NCBI GenBank assembly: GCA_937876355.1
Contig: CALFHN010000142.1
Location: forward strand, 1-55,340
Source: an uncultured Bacteroidota bacterium
GTDB lineage: Bacteria > Bacteroidota > Rhodothermia > Rhodothermales > UBA10348
Length of the DNA stretch: 55,340 nt
Direction: 5' to 3'
Each line of letters begins with the position of its first letter. The stretch's first letter is position 1. Below are positions 41,725-53,463 of the stretch, one piece after another. The notes beneath the pieces were generated by a model, which saw only the letters and a list, made by a program, of their open reading frames with translations, did not search any database and had not been told where the DNA came from. The translations under genes and the position numbers were made by a program.

Positions 41725-42684
41725 ATGATTTACCGGATTTGCCTCGCACTAACCTGCTGCGTACTTGTATCGAGTTGCGCACAAGAAAAACCGGCCAATG
41801 GAATAAGCGTGTTAAATGTGTCATGGCAAAAACTAGACACAGAAAAGGCCGGAATGCCCACCGCCATCCAAGTTTGGGAAGGAGAAGATGAAAATATGCC
41901 ACTCAAGGCCTGGTTCGTGAAAGTAGATCTGTCTGCTCCGGAAATCGATATTGAAGTGTTGTCCTCCAATGATACCGACGGGAGGCAGTCTGCGACAGAT
42001 TTTGCTCTACAGTCGGGTGCTTGCGTGATTGTAAACGGAGGCTACTTCAAAGTTGAAAAAGACGTGTACTCTCACATTGGACTCTTGAAAGCTGATGGAA
42101 GCCTTGTCCATTCTGCTACACCCGGCATCATTAAGGATGAAATCAGGTATCCAGTCCGGCGATCCGCGATTGGTTTTGATGAAAATAATAAACCAGCAAT
42201 TGGCTGGGTTTCTTCCAAGGCAGACTCCGTTTTTATCTGGGATAGCCCAGTCGCCAATACACTGGGTACTCCAGGTGCAATTGGTTCATCCGAAAACTCA
42301 CGCTATTGGCCGATCCTCGACGCAGTTGAAGCAGGGCCCGCCCTGGTGGTAGATGGACAGGTCGCAATTTCGGTAAACGAAGAAGTTTTCTTTGGAACGA
42401 CGATTCCGGATGTTCATCCGCGAACAGCTGCTGGCATCGATGAAGATGGAAAACTATTGTTAATGGTAGTTGATGGCAGGCAACGAAATAGTCGGGGTGT
42501 CTCTTTGGGTGAATTGGCGAGCCTAATGAAGGCCATAGGATCAGTTTCGGCAATTAACCTTGACGGAGGGGGCTCATCTACGCTAGTTGTTAAGAACGAA
42601 TTGTTAAATCTGCCCACCGGCGGCACATTTCAACGAGAAATTGTATCAGCCATTGGCATCCATTGTTTAAACGAAGCCAAATAG
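41725..42684 (+). CDS. Phosphodiester glycosidase (NAGPA/DUF2233) lipoprotein
   Basis: From the ATG at 41725 the protein has 319 residues with a lipoprotein signal (MIYRICLALTCCVLVSSC; lipobox VSS|C); a GTG five codons upstream is less likely. The NAGPA domain is recognised by VNGGYFKVEKDVYSHIGLL near the start, TAAGIDEDGKLLLMVVDGRQ and INLDGGGSSTLVV near the end. The family removes N-acetylglucosamine or other sugars linked through phosphodiesters, as in mammalian uncovering enzyme. In bacteria it is thought to act on exopolysaccharides or teichoic-acid-like polymers; the substrate here is unknown. It is a single gene with its own candidate promoter. Confidence 0.87.
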   Translation: MIYRICLALTCCVLVSSCAQEKPANGISVLNVSWQKLDTEKAGMPTAIQVWEGEDENMPLKAWFVKVDLSAPEIDIEVLSSNDTDGRQSATDFALQSGACVIVNGGYFKVEKDVYSHIGLLKADGSLVHSATPGIIKDEIRYPVRRSAIGFDENNKPAIGWVSSKADSVFIWDSPVANTLGTPGAIGSSENSRYWPILDAVEAGPALVVDGQVAISVNEEVFFGTTIPDVHPRTAAGIDEDGKLLLMVVDGRQRNSRGVSLGELASLMKAIGSVSAINLDGGGSSTLVVKNELLNLPTGGTFQREIVSAIGIHCLNEAK

Positions 42685-42753
42685 TTGAAAATTAGCGGAT
42701 CAGGTTCGGGAAGTTATTGATCTTCACCAGGTTCCAATTGCGACAATTGGTGT

Positions 42754-43038
42754 TTACGGAAATCGCTTGGTATGAGGAGTACTTCCTAATGAACTGTTTT
42801 TTACGGTAACCACCGGCGAAAAGCGACGGTCATTGATTAAAAAAGCAACGAGAACCGCAACAGAAGCGGGTGGAACAATGGCTAAAAGAATAAAAAGCCC
42901 CGATTTTTTCCAAAGATCCATGCTTCGCATAACCGTACCAGTTAATGCCAGCAACCACGTTAAAGCGATTAAACAGAGCGATATGGCAACAATAAATGCG
43001 CCAACCCCTCCAAATGTTGTGTAGATATCTTTTAGCAT
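42754..43038 (-). CDS. Small membrane protein of unknown function
   Basis: The 94-residue protein has two predicted membrane helices, at about 12-36 (GGVGAFIVAISLCLIALTWL onward) and 48-68 (LFILLAIVPPASVAVLVAFL), separated by a short loop MRSMDLWKKSG and followed by a polar tail. I do not recognise a family. It lies alone downstream of rpoC on the same strand, beyond a strong terminator, so it needs its own promoter. The clean amphipathic layout supports a real gene. Confidence 0.55.
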   Translation of the reverse strand: MLKDIYTTFGGVGAFIVAISLCLIALTWLLALTGTVMRSMDLWKKSGLFILLAIVPPASVAVLVAFLINDRRFSPVVTVKNSSLGSTPHTKRFP

Positions 43039-43122
43039 TTGATCGTATCCGTCATTTATGGCTGTACGAGCCTAGCCGTCTACGGATGCATAAACCGTGT
43101 TAAGGATCTGATAAGAACGAAG

Positions 43123-43171
43123 AAGGCCGCGGGTGATAGATGATCATAAATCACTTATCACCCGCGGCCTT
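43123..43171 (-). terminator. Terminator of the rpoBC operon
   Basis: AAGGCCGCGGGTGATA (43123-43138) and TATCACCCGCGGCCTT (43156-43171) pair perfectly over 16 bp around a 17-nt loop that can itself form short pairs. On the minus strand it lies 66 bp after the rpoC stop and is followed by the T-rich CTTCTTCGTTCTT. It is the only strong stem in the gap. Confidence 0.85.
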
Positions 43172-43237
43172 ACGTATATCGGACAAGAATAGCGTTACAC
43201 AAATGCTGACACAAAATCAGCCAGGCAACCTATCTCG

Positions 43238-46200
43238 TCAAGGAGTCACCACGGTAGCATTGGCGCCATCGCCACTAATTGCTGCTTGTAGTTCGTCCAA
43301 CTCTGTCTGAGACCCAACCACGATATCTTTAAACTGACGTTGTCCCGTTCCTGCTGGAATGAGCGCCCCAACGATAACGTTTTCCTTGAGTCCGTAGAGT
43401 GGATCCATTTTGCCTGCAATCGCTGCTTCTGTAAGCACCTTCGTCGTTTCCTGGAAGGATGCGGCCGAAATGAAGGAGTCAGTAGCAAGAGCTGCTTGAG
43501 TGATACCTAACAACACCGGTTCGGCAACCGCTGGTTGGGCATCACGGACAGATGCTTCCCGCTTATCTTGACGCTTCATGTCAGAATTCACTTCGCGCAA
43601 ACGTCTACGATCTATCACTTCCCCAATCCCAAGATCGGAATCTCCTGGATCGGTGACTACAAATTTGTCGTAGAGATTGTCGTTCATTTCTTCCAAAACG
43701 AAACGATCTACGTCATTGTCCTCTAGCAAGTTGGTATCACCAGCGTCTAGAACACGGACTTTTTGCATCATCTGGCGAACAATACACTCAATGTGCTTGT
43801 CGTTGATCGTAACACCCTGCAATCGATAAACTTCCTGGATTTCATTGACCAAGTATTCCTGCACAGCACGAGGGCCCATAATGGCCAATATGTCATGTGG
43901 GGCAACTTGACCATCGGAAAGAGGCACACCCGCTCTAACAAAGTCATTCTCGTGAACAAGAAGGTGCTTTGTGAGCGAAACTAGATACGTTTTAGATTCC
44001 GTACCATCGCGGCTCGTTACAATAACTTCCTGTGATCCACGTTTACGACCACCAAATGTTACGACACCATCGATCTCGCTAACTTTAGCCGGATCGCTGG
44101 GTGTTCTTGCTTCAAACAATTCAGTAACACGTGGTAGACCACCTGTGATATCTCGGGTTTTGGCAGATTGACGAGGGATCTTAACCAGAATTCGTCCAGC
44201 TTGAACCTTCGATTTAGCATCCACCTGAATACGCGCCCGGATTGGTAGCGGATATTCACGTTCAGTCCCATCTTTTCCCTTAATAAGGATGGCCGGAGTC
44301 ATTGAGCGCTCACGCGTATCGATGACGACCTTCTCTTTGTACCCAGTCTGTTCATCAGACTCTTCACGGAAAGTCACACCTTCAATAATATCTTGGTAAC
44401 TAACGGTACCGGCAAATTCCGACATAATGACGGAGTTGTACGGATCCCAAGCAGCCAATACACTACCCTTCTCGACCATGTCTCCTTCTTTGATCAGCAC
44501 TTCAGCGCCGTAAGGAATGAGGTGAGAAATAAGTTGGCGATTTCCATCGGAGGCGTCAACAATTTTGATCTCACCTTGACGTGAAAGAACCACGTCTTTG
44601 GAGTCATCGCCGGATTCAAATTCTACTGTACGCAGATTTTCGAAAACTACCTTACCCGAAAACTTCGTCTGAACAGTACTTTCAGCAGAAATACGGCTCG
44701 CCGTTCCCCCGATGTGGAAGGTACGAAGCGTTAACTGTGTTCCTGGTTCACCGACGGACTGCGCTGCAATTACACCGACAGCTTCACCAGCTTCAACCAT
44801 GCGGTTTGAACCTAGGTTACGTCCATAACATAATGCACATGCACCGCGGCGCGATTCGCATGTAAGAACAGAGCGAATTTCGACTTCTTCGATAGAGGTC
44901 TCCGCAATTGAACGAGCCTTTTCTTCGTCGATCATCTCATTGGCAATTACCAATGTATCGCCAGTAAGCGGATCCTTGACATCGTGAACCGAGACACGTC
45001 CCAGTATTCGGTCTGCCAACGGTTCAACGATATCCTCGTTGTCTTTTAGAGCTGAAATCCGAATTCCTCGAAGTGATCCACAGTCCGATTCCTTAATGGT
45101 TACGTCCTGAGCCACGTCCACAAGACGACGGGTCAAATATCCAGCATCTGCCGTTTTCAAAGCCGTATCAGCTAGACCTTTACGGGCCCCATGCGTTGAA
45201 ATAAAGTATTCGAGAACCGTCAAACCTTCCTTAAAGTTGGAAATAATCGGGTTTTCAATAATCTCGCCAGCACTACCAACTAAACTTTTCTGTGGTTTAG
45301 CCATCAAACCGCGCATACCACCTAGCTGCCTGATCTGCTCTTTCGAACCACGAGCACCGGAATCGGCCATCATATAAATGGCGTTAAATCCGTCGCGGTC
45401 TTTCTTGAGCGTATCAAAAAGAACTTCAGAAACTTGGTTGTTAATACGCGTCCAAATGTCAATAACTTGGTTGTATCGCTCATTCTCCGTGATAAAACCC
45501 ATCGCGTAGTTTCCGCGAGCTTTTTCAACTTCAACCGTTGCTTCTTCAATCAAACGAATTTTTTCGTCCGGAATAACAATGTCGGCAATAGAGAATGTTA
45601 GGCCAGCCGTCGTTGCGTTTTCGAATCCGAGATTCTTCATGTCGTCCAAAAACGCTGCCGTAGCAGGGAATCCTGTCGATTTCAGAACGCGAGCAATGAT
45701 TCCTCGGAGGTTCTTTTTAGTCAGGACCTCGTTTATAAATCCAACCCCAGCAGGCACAACCTCATTAAATAGGATGCGGCCCATGGTTGTATCCATGGCA
45801 GAACCATCGTCCAAACGAACCATTACCTTGGCGTGCAAATGCACAACGCCCTGGTCGAAAGCCTGACGAGCTTCAACCATTGAAGCAAAACGCATTCCTT
45901 CGCCGCGCATTCCAGAATTGGATTTGGTCATGTAGTACAGACCAAGAACCATGTCCTGCGTCGGAACCGTCACCGGACCACCATGCGCAGGGCTAAGAAT
46001 GTTGTGACTTGCAAGCATTAATAACTGTGCTTCAAGCGCTGCATCGTGCGAAAGAGGCACGTGAACGGCCATCTGGTCACCGTCAAAGTCAGCATTAAAA
46101 GCTGTACAAACCAACGGGTGAAGGCGAATAGCCTTTCCTTCGATGAGTACAGGTTGAAATGCCTGAATTCCAAGACGGTGAAGCGTAGGCGCACGGTTTA

Positions 46201-47509
46201 GCATTACCGGACGACCCTGGATTACTTTTTCCAGAATGTCCCAAACATCACTCGTTCTGCGATCTACAACTTTTTTAGCGCTTTTAACCGTTTTAACGAT
46301 TCCGCGCTCAATAAGCTTTCGAATTACAAACGGTTTGAATAGCTCAACGGCCATCTGTTTCGGAATTCCGCATTGGTGAAGCTTAAGCTCTGGACCAACC
46401 ACAATTACCGAACGACCTGAGTAGTCAACACGTTTTCCAAGAAGGTTTTGACGGAAACGACCTTGTTTCCCCTTGAGCATGTCTGAAAGAGATTTCAGTG
46501 CCCTGTTGGAGTCGGAACGTACCGCGTTTGCTTTTCTACTGTTGTCGAAAAGCGAGTCAACAGCTTCCTGAAGCATGCGTTTTTCATTACGCAAAATCAC
46601 TTCAGGTGCCTTGATGTCGATCAATCGTTTCAACCGGTTGTTCCGGATGATAACGCGACGATATAGATCATTAAGGTCCGACGTAGCAAAACGGCCACCC
46701 TCTAGAGGGACCAATGGGCGCAATTCCGGTGGGATAACTGGAATTACGCGCATTACCATCCACTCAGGACGGTTTTCGATGCGACGATTAGCTTCGCGGA
46801 ATGCCTCAACGATGGAAAGTCGCTTCAGAGCCTCTCCTTTACGCTGCTGGCTAGTCTCCGTTTTGATCTGGAAACGCAATTCTTGTGCTAAACTGACGAG
46901 GTCAGAACGTTTTAGCAATTCTTCAAGAGCAGCGCCACCAATCATGGCAACGAATTTTTCAGGATCATCATCTTCGAGGCGATTATTGTCCTCGCGAATC
47001 TGATACAACACATTGAAGTATTCATCTTCAGAAAGAAGCTGATTTTCCTCAACACCCAAGGCGGCAGCGCTACCTGGGTTTACTACGACATAGTTTTCGT
47101 AGTAGATAATTTTTTCAAGATCCTTCGACCGGATACCTAAAAGGTGACCGATTTTATTTGGAAGGGTTTTGAAATACCAGATGTGAACAACTGGGACGCT
47201 CAACGTGATGTGGCCCATCCGTTCACGACGGACTGACTTTTGAGTTACCTCAACGCCACATCGATCACAGATGATGCCCTTGTAGCGAATACGTTTGTAT
47301 TTACCACAATGGCACTCCCAGTCCTTTACAGGACCAAAGATCTTCTCGCAGAAGAGTCCTTCTTTCTCTGGCTTGAACGAACGGTAGTTGATCGTTTCTG
47401 GCTTTAGAACTTCTCCATAGGAGCGCTCCAGAATGGCTTCAGGCGAAGCCAAGCTGACAGTAATGCTACTGAAGTTCTTTTTTATCTTCTGAGGTTTTCC
47501 GTACGGCAT
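43238..47509 (-). CDS. rpoC: DNA-directed RNA polymerase subunit beta'
   Basis: The 1423-residue beta' subunit carries the catalytic centre of RNA polymerase. Visible signatures: the N-terminal zinc-binding domain ([23 protein letters not shown]), the active-site magnesium motif NADFDGD near residue 460, the trigger-loop region ([21 protein letters not shown]), the second zinc site ([17 protein letters not shown]) and the C-terminal segment [15 protein letters not shown]. It lies 49 bp after rpoB and ends the cluster before a strong terminator. Length is normal for the phylum, and no intein or split is seen. Confidence 0.99.
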   Translation of the reverse strand: MPYGKPQKIKKNFSSITVSLASPEAILERSYGEVLKPETINYRSFKPEKEGLFCEKIFGPVKDWECHCGKYKRIRYKGIICDRCGVEVTQKSVRRERMGHITLSVPVVHIWYFKTLPNKIGHLLGIRSKDLEKIIYYENYVVVNPGSAAALGVEENQLLSEDEYFNVLYQIREDNNRLEDDDPEKFVAMIGGAALEELLKRSDLVSLAQELRFQIKTETSQQRKGEALKRLSIVEAFREANRRIENRPEWMVMRVIPVIPPELRPLVPLEGGRFATSDLNDLYRRVIIRNNRLKRLIDIKAPEVILRNEKRMLQEAVDSLFDNSRKANAVRSDSNRALKSLSDMLKGKQGRFRQNLLGKRVDYSGRSVIVVGPELKLHQCGIPKQMAVELFKPFVIRKLIERGIVKTVKSAKKVVDRRTSDVWDILEKVIQGRPVMLNRAPTLHRLGIQAFQPVLIEGKAIRLHPLVCTAFNADFDGDQMAVHVPLSHDAALEAQLLMLASHNILSPAHGGPVTVPTQDMVLGLYYMTKSNSGMRGEGMRFASMVEARQAFDQGVVHLHAKVMVRLDDGSAMDTTMGRILFNEVVPAGVGFINEVLTKKNLRGIIARVLKSTGFPATAAFLDDMKNLGFENATTAGLTFSIADIVIPDEKIRLIEEATVEVEKARGNYAMGFITENERYNQVIDIWTRINNQVSEVLFDTLKKDRDGFNAIYMMADSGARGSKEQIRQLGGMRGLMAKPQKSLVGSAGEIIENPIISNFKEGLTVLEYFISTHGARKGLADTALKTADAGYLTRRLVDVAQDVTIKESDCGSLRGIRISALKDNEDIVEPLADRILGRVSVHDVKDPLTGDTLVIANEMIDEEKARSIAETSIEEVEIRSVLTCESRRGACALCYGRNLGSNRMVEAGEAVGVIAAQSVGEPGTQLTLRTFHIGGTASRISAESTVQTKFSGKVVFENLRTVEFESGDDSKDVVLSRQGEIKIVDASDGNRQLISHLIPYGAEVLIKEGDMVEKGSVLAAWDPYNSVIMSEFAGTVSYQDIIEGVTFREESDEQTGYKEKVVIDTRERSMTPAILIKGKDGTEREYPLPIRARIQVDAKSKVQAGRILVKIPRQSAKTRDITGGLPRVTELFEARTPSDPAKVSEIDGVVTFGGRKRGSQEVIVTSRDGTESKTYLVSLTKHLLVHENDFVRAGVPLSDGQVAPHDILAIMGPRAVQEYLVNEIQEVYRLQGVTINDKHIECIVRQMMQKVRVLDAGDTNLLEDNDVDRFVLEEMNDNLYDKFVVTDPGDSDLGIGEVIDRRRLREVNSDMKRQDKREASVRDAQPAVAEPVLLGITQAALATDSFISAASFQETTKVLTEAAIAGKMDPLYGLKENVIVGALIPAGTGQRQFKDIVVGSQTELDELQAAISGDGANATVVTP

Positions 47510-47558
47510 ATCGGATATGGTCTTTTAAAATCCGTTGGGGACAGGTGAAACGAGGCTT

Positions 47559-50500
47559 TTAGTCTAGACTGACTTCAAGACCCAATCCCTGCAATTCGCG
47601 AACGAGGACGTTGAAGGACTCGGGAGTACCCGGTTCCGGCATGTTTTCGCCCTTTACGATGGCTTCGTAGGCCTTTGATCGGCCTTGAACGTCGTCCGAT
47701 TTGTAGGTAAGCATCTCTTGGAGGACGTTTGAAGCGCCGTAAGCATACAATGCCCAGACCTCCATCTCTCCTAAACGCTGACCACCAAATTGGGCTTTCC
47801 CACCCAGCGGCTGCTGAGTAATCAAGCTGTAAGGTCCGATCGAACGTGCATGAAGTTTGTCGTCCACAAGGTGACTCAACTTCAACATGTAAACGTAGCC
47901 TACTGTCGTATGCTGATCGAACGGAATTCCCGTTCTACCATCATATAACTGCGTTCTACCGTCTACAGGAAGCCCAGCTTTGAGCATCGTTGCCTCGACA
48001 TCCGCAACGGTAGCACCGTCAAAGATGGGAGTTGCAAACGTGGTTCCAAGCTTTTTGCCAGCCCACCCGAGAAGGGTTTCGTAAATCTGACCAAGGTTCA
48101 TGCGCGAAGGCACGCCCAGCGGGTTCAAAACGATATCGACAGGTGTTCCATCTTCAAGAAACGGCATGTCTTCTTGAGGAACGACCTTGGCGATAACCCC
48201 TTTGTTACCGTGACGACCAGCCATCTTATCTCCTACTGAGATCTTACGCTTTTTAGCGACATACACCTTCGCGAGCTGAACAATTCCCGGAGGAAGTTCA
48301 TCGCCCATCTGCACCTGGTGTTTGTCTCTCTTGGCGACGCCTTGAATGTGGCGATTTTGCCTTTCGTAGTTACGAATAAGCTTCTTGACGTTACCATCAA
48401 GGTCCTCGTTGCCCGTGAAGGCGACCCGTGGATCCAATTTCAAAGGATCCAGTGCCTCAATCGATTTGATATCAATTTTGGCTCCGGCACTAACAAGGAC
48501 ATTACCTTCGCGATCGACAAAATCTTTCGCTTTTTGGCCTGACAATAAGGCTGCTAGTTTGCTCCAGAACTTGTTGTTCAGGTCGCGCATTGACAGTTCT
48601 AGATCTTTTTCGATTTCGGCGAGACGCTTGTTCTCTTCCTTTTTCGATGCTGGATCCAGCTTACGTCGGCTAAATAATTGAGTATTGATAACTACTCCCT
48701 TCATCCCCGGAGGCGCTTTTAGAGACGCATCTTTGACATCTCCTGCTTTGTCCCCAAAAATGGCACGAAGTAGCTTTTCTTCTGGAGTTGGATCCGTTTC
48801 TCCCTTAGGAGTGATCTTACCGACAATAATGTCACCGGCTTTGACTTCGGCGCCAACGCGAATAATTCCGCGTTCGTCAAGGTCTTTAGTGGCCTCTTCA
48901 GAAACGTTTGGAATTTCTCGGGTTAATTCTTCTTCACCGCGCTTCGTATCACGTACTTGAAGGTCAAAAGCTTCAATGTGAATGGAAGTATATACGTCGT
49001 CAGCTACGAGGCGCTCGCTAATAACGATAGCGTCCTCAAAGTTGTAACCACGCCAAGGCATAAATGCCACAAGGACGTTTTTACCTAATGCTAACTCGCC
49101 TTTGTCGGTCGAAAAACCATCTGTTAGAACAGTATCTAGTTTAACTCGGTCTCCCACATTGACAATGGGGGTCTGGTTAACACAGGTGTCCTGGTTGGTC
49201 CGACGGAATTTCGTTAGGAAATAGGTTTTGAGAGGCTCATCAAATGATAAACCTTCTTCCTCTTCCGACCGGTCGTATCGAATGACAATTTTAGCGGCAT
49301 CAACATATTCCACAACTCCGTCACCTTCTGCGACAACAACAGCTCGAGAGTCGCGGGCTACGCGTCCTTCCAGGCCTGTTCCACATAAAGGAGCTTCAGC
49401 ACGAAGCAGAGGCACTGCCTGGCGCTGCATGTTCGAGCCCATGAGTGCCCGGTTGGCATCATCATGTTCAAGAAACGGAATCAAAGAAGCAGATGGAGAC
49501 ACAATCTGGTTAGGAGAAACGTCCATAAACTGGACTTCGTCCGGCCCCACGATCGGGAAATCACCCTGAAAACGACATCTAACAGTTTTGTTAACGAAGT
49601 CGCCTTTATCGTCGATTGGCGCGTTTGCCTGAGCAATCATCGCCGTTTCTTCCTGTTGAGCAGAAAGAAATTCGATGGTTTTGCTAACTCGTCCTTTCTT
49701 AACTACACGATATGGTGTTTCAATGAATCCATATTCATTAACACGAGCGTGTACACAAAGTGAGGAAATCAGACCAATATTCGGCCCCTCTGGGGTTTCA
49801 ATTGGGCAAAGGCGTCCATAGTGTGTGTAGTGAACGTCGCGAACCTCAAAGCCCGCACGCTCACGCGTCAAACCACCTGGTCCAAGTGCAGACATACGAC
49901 GTTTGTGCGTCAATTCTGCCAAGGGGTTAGTTTGGTCCATGAACTGGCTTAGCTGATTCGTACCAAAAAACGTGTTAATCACGCTTGATACCGTACGAGC
50001 ATTCACCAAGTCCTGGGGAGTAAATTTATCTGCATCACGCAGATTCATTCTTTCTTTAATGGTACGAGCCATTCGGGCCAGACCTAGAGAGAATTGAGAT
50101 GCTAACTGCTCTCCAACGGAACGGACACGACGGTTACCCAAATGGTCAATGTCGTCCACGCTGCTTTTGCCATTCTGCAAGCTAATAAGCTCTTTAATGA
50201 TGGCAATAATGTCGCCACGCGACATGGTAAGTAGCTTAGGATCTTCTTTCGTGCGAAGGCGAGCGTTAATACGGTAACGTCCCACTTCGCCCAAATCATA
50301 TCGTTTTTCGCTGAAGAAAAGGCGCTCTAAAACTCCGCGAGCCGTCTCTTGATCGGGTGCTTCAGTCCCACGAAGCTGCATATATAGATATTCAAGCGCT
50401 TCTTTTTCAGAATGCGTTGGATCCCGCTTCAGCGTATTTAGAAGCGTTACTTTATCGTAGTTTTCATCTTCTGATTCTTCCCGGATGAGGTGAATCTGAG

Positions 50501-51386
50501 AAATTTCAACTTCTTTGAGTTTGTCGTAATCATCTTCTTCCAACTCATGCTGTGCTGGAAGGATCACTTCACGCTCAATCCGCTCTTCAATAACTTCGCC
50601 AGTGTCTTCGTCCACAATCTCTGTGGTACGTTCTACTGAAATACTAGCTGCCAGCGTACGTCCGACAAGTTTCTTGAATGCAGCTTTGCCTTTTACTGAA
50701 ACGGAATCGGCAAGGTCAAAAAGTTTGACAATGTCTTCGTTGGAGGAAAAACCAAGTGCTCTAAGAAGCGTCGTAACTGGTAATTTCTTTTTACGGTCGA
50801 TGTACGCCCACATCATGTTTCCAACATCCGTCGAAAACTCAATCCAGGATCCCCGAAACGGAATAACGCGAGCCGAAAAAAGCTCTGTACCGTTAGGATG
50901 GACACTTTGACCGAAAAATACACCAGGACTTCGATGTAGCTGGGAAACTACAACACGTTCCGCCCCATTTATCACGAACGTTCCACGCTCGGTCATAAAG
51001 GGAAGATTTCCTAGGTATACTTCCTGTTCAATGGCCTCTTCTGCTTCATCTTCATCCTCATCTTCCTTACTAGAAAGACGAAGCTTGGCTTTAAGTGGCA
51101 CTGAGAACGAAAGTCCCTGTGCAATGCACTCTTCTACCGAATGCTTTGGAGCATCGAGACTGAAGTGGATAAACTCGAGCGTATATCGTTCGCGACTATC
51201 TTGAATAGGGAAATGTTCATTGAACACCCCCTGCAATCCGATATTTTCCCTTTCTTCAGCAGGGATATGATCTTGAATGAAGTCATGAAATGACTTCAAT
51301 TGAACGTCCAGAAAATCTGGATAATCTCGGATAGTCTTGATGCGCGCAAACGATGAGCGCACGGCTGGACTCTTGACGTTGGGCAT
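47559..51386 (-). CDS. rpoB: DNA-directed RNA polymerase subunit beta
   Basis: The 1275-residue beta subunit begins [16 protein letters not shown], as expected for the family. Conserved blocks include the rifampicin pocket [96 protein letters not shown] and the C-terminal [24 protein letters not shown]. The three residues most often mutated in resistance (Asp, His, Ser of the pocket) are wild type. It is preceded by a strong hairpin in the rplL-rpoB gap that may attenuate transcription. Confidence 0.99.
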   Translation of the reverse strand: MPNVKSPAVRSSFARIKTIRDYPDFLDVQLKSFHDFIQDHIPAEERENIGLQGVFNEHFPIQDSRERYTLEFIHFSLDAPKHSVEECIAQGLSFSVPLKAKLRLSSKEDEDEDEAEEAIEQEVYLGNLPFMTERGTFVINGAERVVVSQLHRSPGVFFGQSVHPNGTELFSARVIPFRGSWIEFSTDVGNMMWAYIDRKKKLPVTTLLRALGFSSNEDIVKLFDLADSVSVKGKAAFKKLVGRTLAASISVERTTEIVDEDTGEVIEERIEREVILPAQHELEEDDYDKLKEVEISQIHLIREESEDENYDKVTLLNTLKRDPTHSEKEALEYLYMQLRGTEAPDQETARGVLERLFFSEKRYDLGEVGRYRINARLRTKEDPKLLTMSRGDIIAIIKELISLQNGKSSVDDIDHLGNRRVRSVGEQLASQFSLGLARMARTIKERMNLRDADKFTPQDLVNARTVSSVINTFFGTNQLSQFMDQTNPLAELTHKRRMSALGPGGLTRERAGFEVRDVHYTHYGRLCPIETPEGPNIGLISSLCVHARVNEYGFIETPYRVVKKGRVSKTIEFLSAQQEETAMIAQANAPIDDKGDFVNKTVRCRFQGDFPIVGPDEVQFMDVSPNQIVSPSASLIPFLEHDDANRALMGSNMQRQAVPLLRAEAPLCGTGLEGRVARDSRAVVVAEGDGVVEYVDAAKIVIRYDRSEEEEGLSFDEPLKTYFLTKFRRTNQDTCVNQTPIVNVGDRVKLDTVLTDGFSTDKGELALGKNVLVAFMPWRGYNFEDAIVISERLVADDVYTSIHIEAFDLQVRDTKRGEEELTREIPNVSEEATKDLDERGIIRVGAEVKAGDIIVGKITPKGETDPTPEEKLLRAIFGDKAGDVKDASLKAPPGMKGVVINTQLFSRRKLDPASKKEENKRLAEIEKDLELSMRDLNNKFWSKLAALLSGQKAKDFVDREGNVLVSAGAKIDIKSIEALDPLKLDPRVAFTGNEDLDGNVKKLIRNYERQNRHIQGVAKRDKHQVQMGDELPPGIVQLAKVYVAKKRKISVGDKMAGRHGNKGVIAKVVPQEDMPFLEDGTPVDIVLNPLGVPSRMNLGQIYETLLGWAGKKLGTTFATPIFDGATVADVEATMLKAGLPVDGRTQLYDGRTGIPFDQHTTVGYVYMLKLSHLVDDKLHARSIGPYSLITQQPLGGKAQFGGQRLGEMEVWALYAYGASNVLQEMLTYKSDDVQGRSKAYEAIVKGENMPEPGTPESFNVLVRELQGLGLEVSLD

Positions 51387-51494
51387 AGTCTGGTCGTTAC
51401 CGTTAAGGAATATGGAAGGTCGTTAAAGACCTGAATAATGATCCTGCCTGAAAAATGATCAGGCCAAATCTTGATCCATTCTGAGACGCCGAAA

Positions 51495-51518
51495 GCCGGC
51501 CCTGAAAACAGGGCCGGC
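51495..51518 (-). promoter_or_regulatory. Hairpin in the rplL-rpoB gap, likely attenuator
   Basis: GCCGGCCCTG (51495-51504) and CAGGGCCGGC (51509-51518) pair over 10 GC-rich bases around AAAA. On the minus strand the stem is followed by only three T residues (TTTCGG), so termination would be partial. The position, 46 nt after rplL and 108 nt before rpoB, equals that of the known E. coli attenuator that lowers rpoBC relative to ribosomal protein expression. Confidence 0.75.
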
Positions 51519-51563
51519 CGGATCTATCGGCTAATGTCGTCTACTGACGGCATGGTAAAACTC

Positions 51564-51938
51564 TTATTTGAGCTCTACTTCTGCTCCAGCGGCTTCAAGC
51601 TGAGCCTTCAACGCTTCTGCTTCACTTTTAGATGCTGCTTCTTTCACAGTTGAAGGTGCTCCGTCTACCATGTCTTTGGCTTCTTTGAGACCCAAACCTG
51701 TAATTGCGCGAACTTCTTTAATGACGTTGATCTTCTTTTCGCCAGCGGCTTTGAGGATCACATCAAATTCAGTCTGCTCTTCAACTTCTTCAGCTGCAGC
51801 TGAGGCAGGACCTGCCGCTGCTGCTGCGGCTGCAGCAGGCTTAATGCCATAGTCGTTTTCAAGGACCTGAGCAAGTTCGTTTGCTTCTTTGATCGTTAGA
51901 CCAACAAGCTGTTCAGCTATTGCTTTAATATCTGCCAT
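51564..51938 (-). CDS. rplL: 50S ribosomal protein L7/L12
   Basis: The 124-residue protein has the L12 layout: N-terminal dimer domain ([32 protein letters not shown]), an Ala/Gly-rich hinge ([17 protein letters not shown]) and the C-terminal factor-binding domain ([39 protein letters not shown]). It forms the stalk that recruits translation GTPases. It follows rplJ by 117 bp; a 9-bp hairpin (52019-52041) and the palindrome CGGAATTCCG lie between them. Confidence 0.98.
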   Translation of the reverse strand: MADIKAIAEQLVGLTIKEANELAQVLENDYGIKPAAAAAAAAGPASAAAEEVEEQTEFDVILKAAGEKKINVIKEVRAITGLGLKEAKDMVDGAPSTVKEAASKSEAEALKAQLEAAGAEVELK

Positions 51939-52018
51939 TTGTTTTACCGTTTTCCTGCAGCTTTCAACGCCAGTAGCTCGGCTGCCTATTAAGGGGATGA
52001 AATCCGTTTCCGGAATTC

Positions 52019-52041
52019 CGTTTGAACACCGCGTTCAAACG
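52019..52041. repeat. Hairpin between rplJ and rplL
   Basis: CGTTTGAAC and GTTCAAACG pair perfectly over 9 bp around ACCGC, 15 bp after the rplJ stop. It adjoins the palindrome CGGAATTCCG (52011-52020). It lacks a T-run; an mRNA processing or stability role is possible. Confidence 0.6.
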
Positions 52042-52055
52042 TGAAAAATTGCTGA

Positions 52056-52586
52056 TTAAGCTTTCGCTGTTTCTGCAATCGTTTTGATGGCTCCCACGAG
52101 GTTGCCACCCTGAGCCTGCACGGCCCCAATCACATTTTGGATCGGAGATTGCAGCAATGAGATGATCTGACCGATGAGTTCGTCCTTTGACTTGAGGCTC
52201 GCAAGAACCGCAAGTGCATCAGCATGATAGACTGCGCCTTCAATGTGCGCGCCTTTCAATGAAGGGATTTCCGTCTTTTTATCGGCTAGATATTTTTTGA
52301 TCACACGACCAGGTGCCGACGGCTCTTCAGCAAAAGCAACAGCGGTCGGGCCGTGAAGGTGATCAAATAATTCGTCGTATCCACCAATGCGCTCCATTGC
52401 AAGGCGCAGCATGGTGTTTTTGATAACTTTGTATTCTACACCAGCCGCACGGAACGCACCACGCAATTCAGTGGCTTGTTCTACAGTTAAACCCGTGTAG
52501 TTCGTCAAATAGATGGTCGGCGTCTGTTCTAGCTTTTCAACAAGCTGATCTACGGTCGCCGCCTTCTGTGTTTTGGTCATTGCCAT
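52056..52586 (-). CDS. rplJ: 50S ribosomal protein L10
   Basis: The 176-residue protein is collinear with L10 (QLVEKLEQTPTIYLTNYTGLTVEQATELRGAFRAAGVEYKVIKNTMLRLAM), the base of the ribosomal stalk that binds L12 dimers through its C-terminal helix. It begins 52 bp after the rplA stop, leaving room for only a short leader for the L10 autoregulation known in other bacteria. Confidence 0.98.
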   Translation of the reverse strand: MAMTKTQKAATVDQLVEKLEQTPTIYLTNYTGLTVEQATELRGAFRAAGVEYKVIKNTMLRLAMERIGGYDELFDHLHGPTAVAFAEEPSAPGRVIKKYLADKKTEIPSLKGAHIEGAVYHADALAVLASLKSKDELIGQIISLLQSPIQNVIGAVQAQGGNLVGAIKTIAETAKA

Positions 52587-52638
52587 GTTTGTGACTCTGC
52601 TTTTATCGTTTCAGCTTTTATCAGTTCAGAAGGGACAC

Positions 52639-53349
52639 TTATCGGAGTGAGCTGAGCACTTCACTTCTATCCATTGAGATTCCTGGTCCCATGGTCGTAG
52701 AAATGGTGATCGAACGCACATAAGTGCCTTTGGCGGCTGCAGGGCGCAGACGCAAGATTTCTCTCAAAAAGGCTTCAGTATTTTCTTTCAGTTGTTCTGC
52801 AGAAAACGATGCCTTTCCAATTGCGGTATGCAAGATTCCGGCCTTATCAACACGAAAATCAATTTTACCTGCTTTAACTTCCGCAATAGCAGAAGCAACA
52901 TCCATTGTGACCGTACCACTCTTTGGATTCGGCATAAGGCCACGGGGACCTAAGACGCGACCCAATCGACCAACGACGGCCATTACATCTGGAGTGGCGA
53001 TCACAACGTCGAAATCAGTCCAACCTTGTTTCTGAATTTTGTCAGCAAGATCGTCCAAGCCAACGTGGTCGGCCCCTGCATCACGAGCTTCCTGTTGCTT
53101 GCCTTCGCTAGCAAGAACAAGAACGCGTATTTCTTTACCGGTTCCGTGTGGCAGTGCCACCGTTCCGCGTACCATTTGGTCTGCGTGGCGGGGATCAACA
53201 CCCAAACGAACGTCGATGTCGACTGACTCGTCAAATTTCGCTAGAACGGTCTTCTTCAGAAGATCGCAGGCAGCACCTACGTCAATTGGTCCCTCAGCAG
53301 AACCGATCAACTCAAAGGCGGCACGATAGCGTTTTCCTTTATTGGCCAT
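52639..53349 (-). CDS. rplA: 50S ribosomal protein L1
   Basis: The 236-residue protein has L1 signatures: [51 protein letters not shown] and the C-terminal [17 protein letters not shown]1 forms the mobile arm near the ribosomal exit site and represses its own operon in many bacteria. It follows rplK by 114 bp, in which a 7-bp stem AGAATGC/GCATTCT (53429-53446) is present. Confidence 0.98.
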   Translation of the reverse strand: MANKGKRYRAAFELIGSAEGPIDVGAACDLLKKTVLAKFDESVDIDVRLGVDPRHADQMVRGTVALPHGTGKEIRVLVLASEGKQQEARDAGADHVGLDDLADKIQKQGWTDFDVVIATPDVMAVVGRLGRVLGPRGLMPNPKSGTVTMDVASAIAEVKAGKIDFRVDKAGILHTAIGKASFSAEQLKENTEAFLREILRLRPAAAKGTYVRSITISTTMGPGISMDRSEVLSSLR

Positions 53350-53463
53350 GATTGAAACATTCTATGCGGTACAATCGCCTGATACTAATGATCAAGCTCC
53401 CGCAGGTTGTAGAGAGAAAAGTCGAAACAGAATGCAATAGCATTCTATTCAGACCATCCTTCA

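Noticed and set aside
46699..46710. Palindrome CCCTCTAGAGGG in rpoC
   Set aside because: It is a 12-bp loopless palindrome in a conserved coding stretch; unlike the hairpins listed it has no loop and is less improbable.
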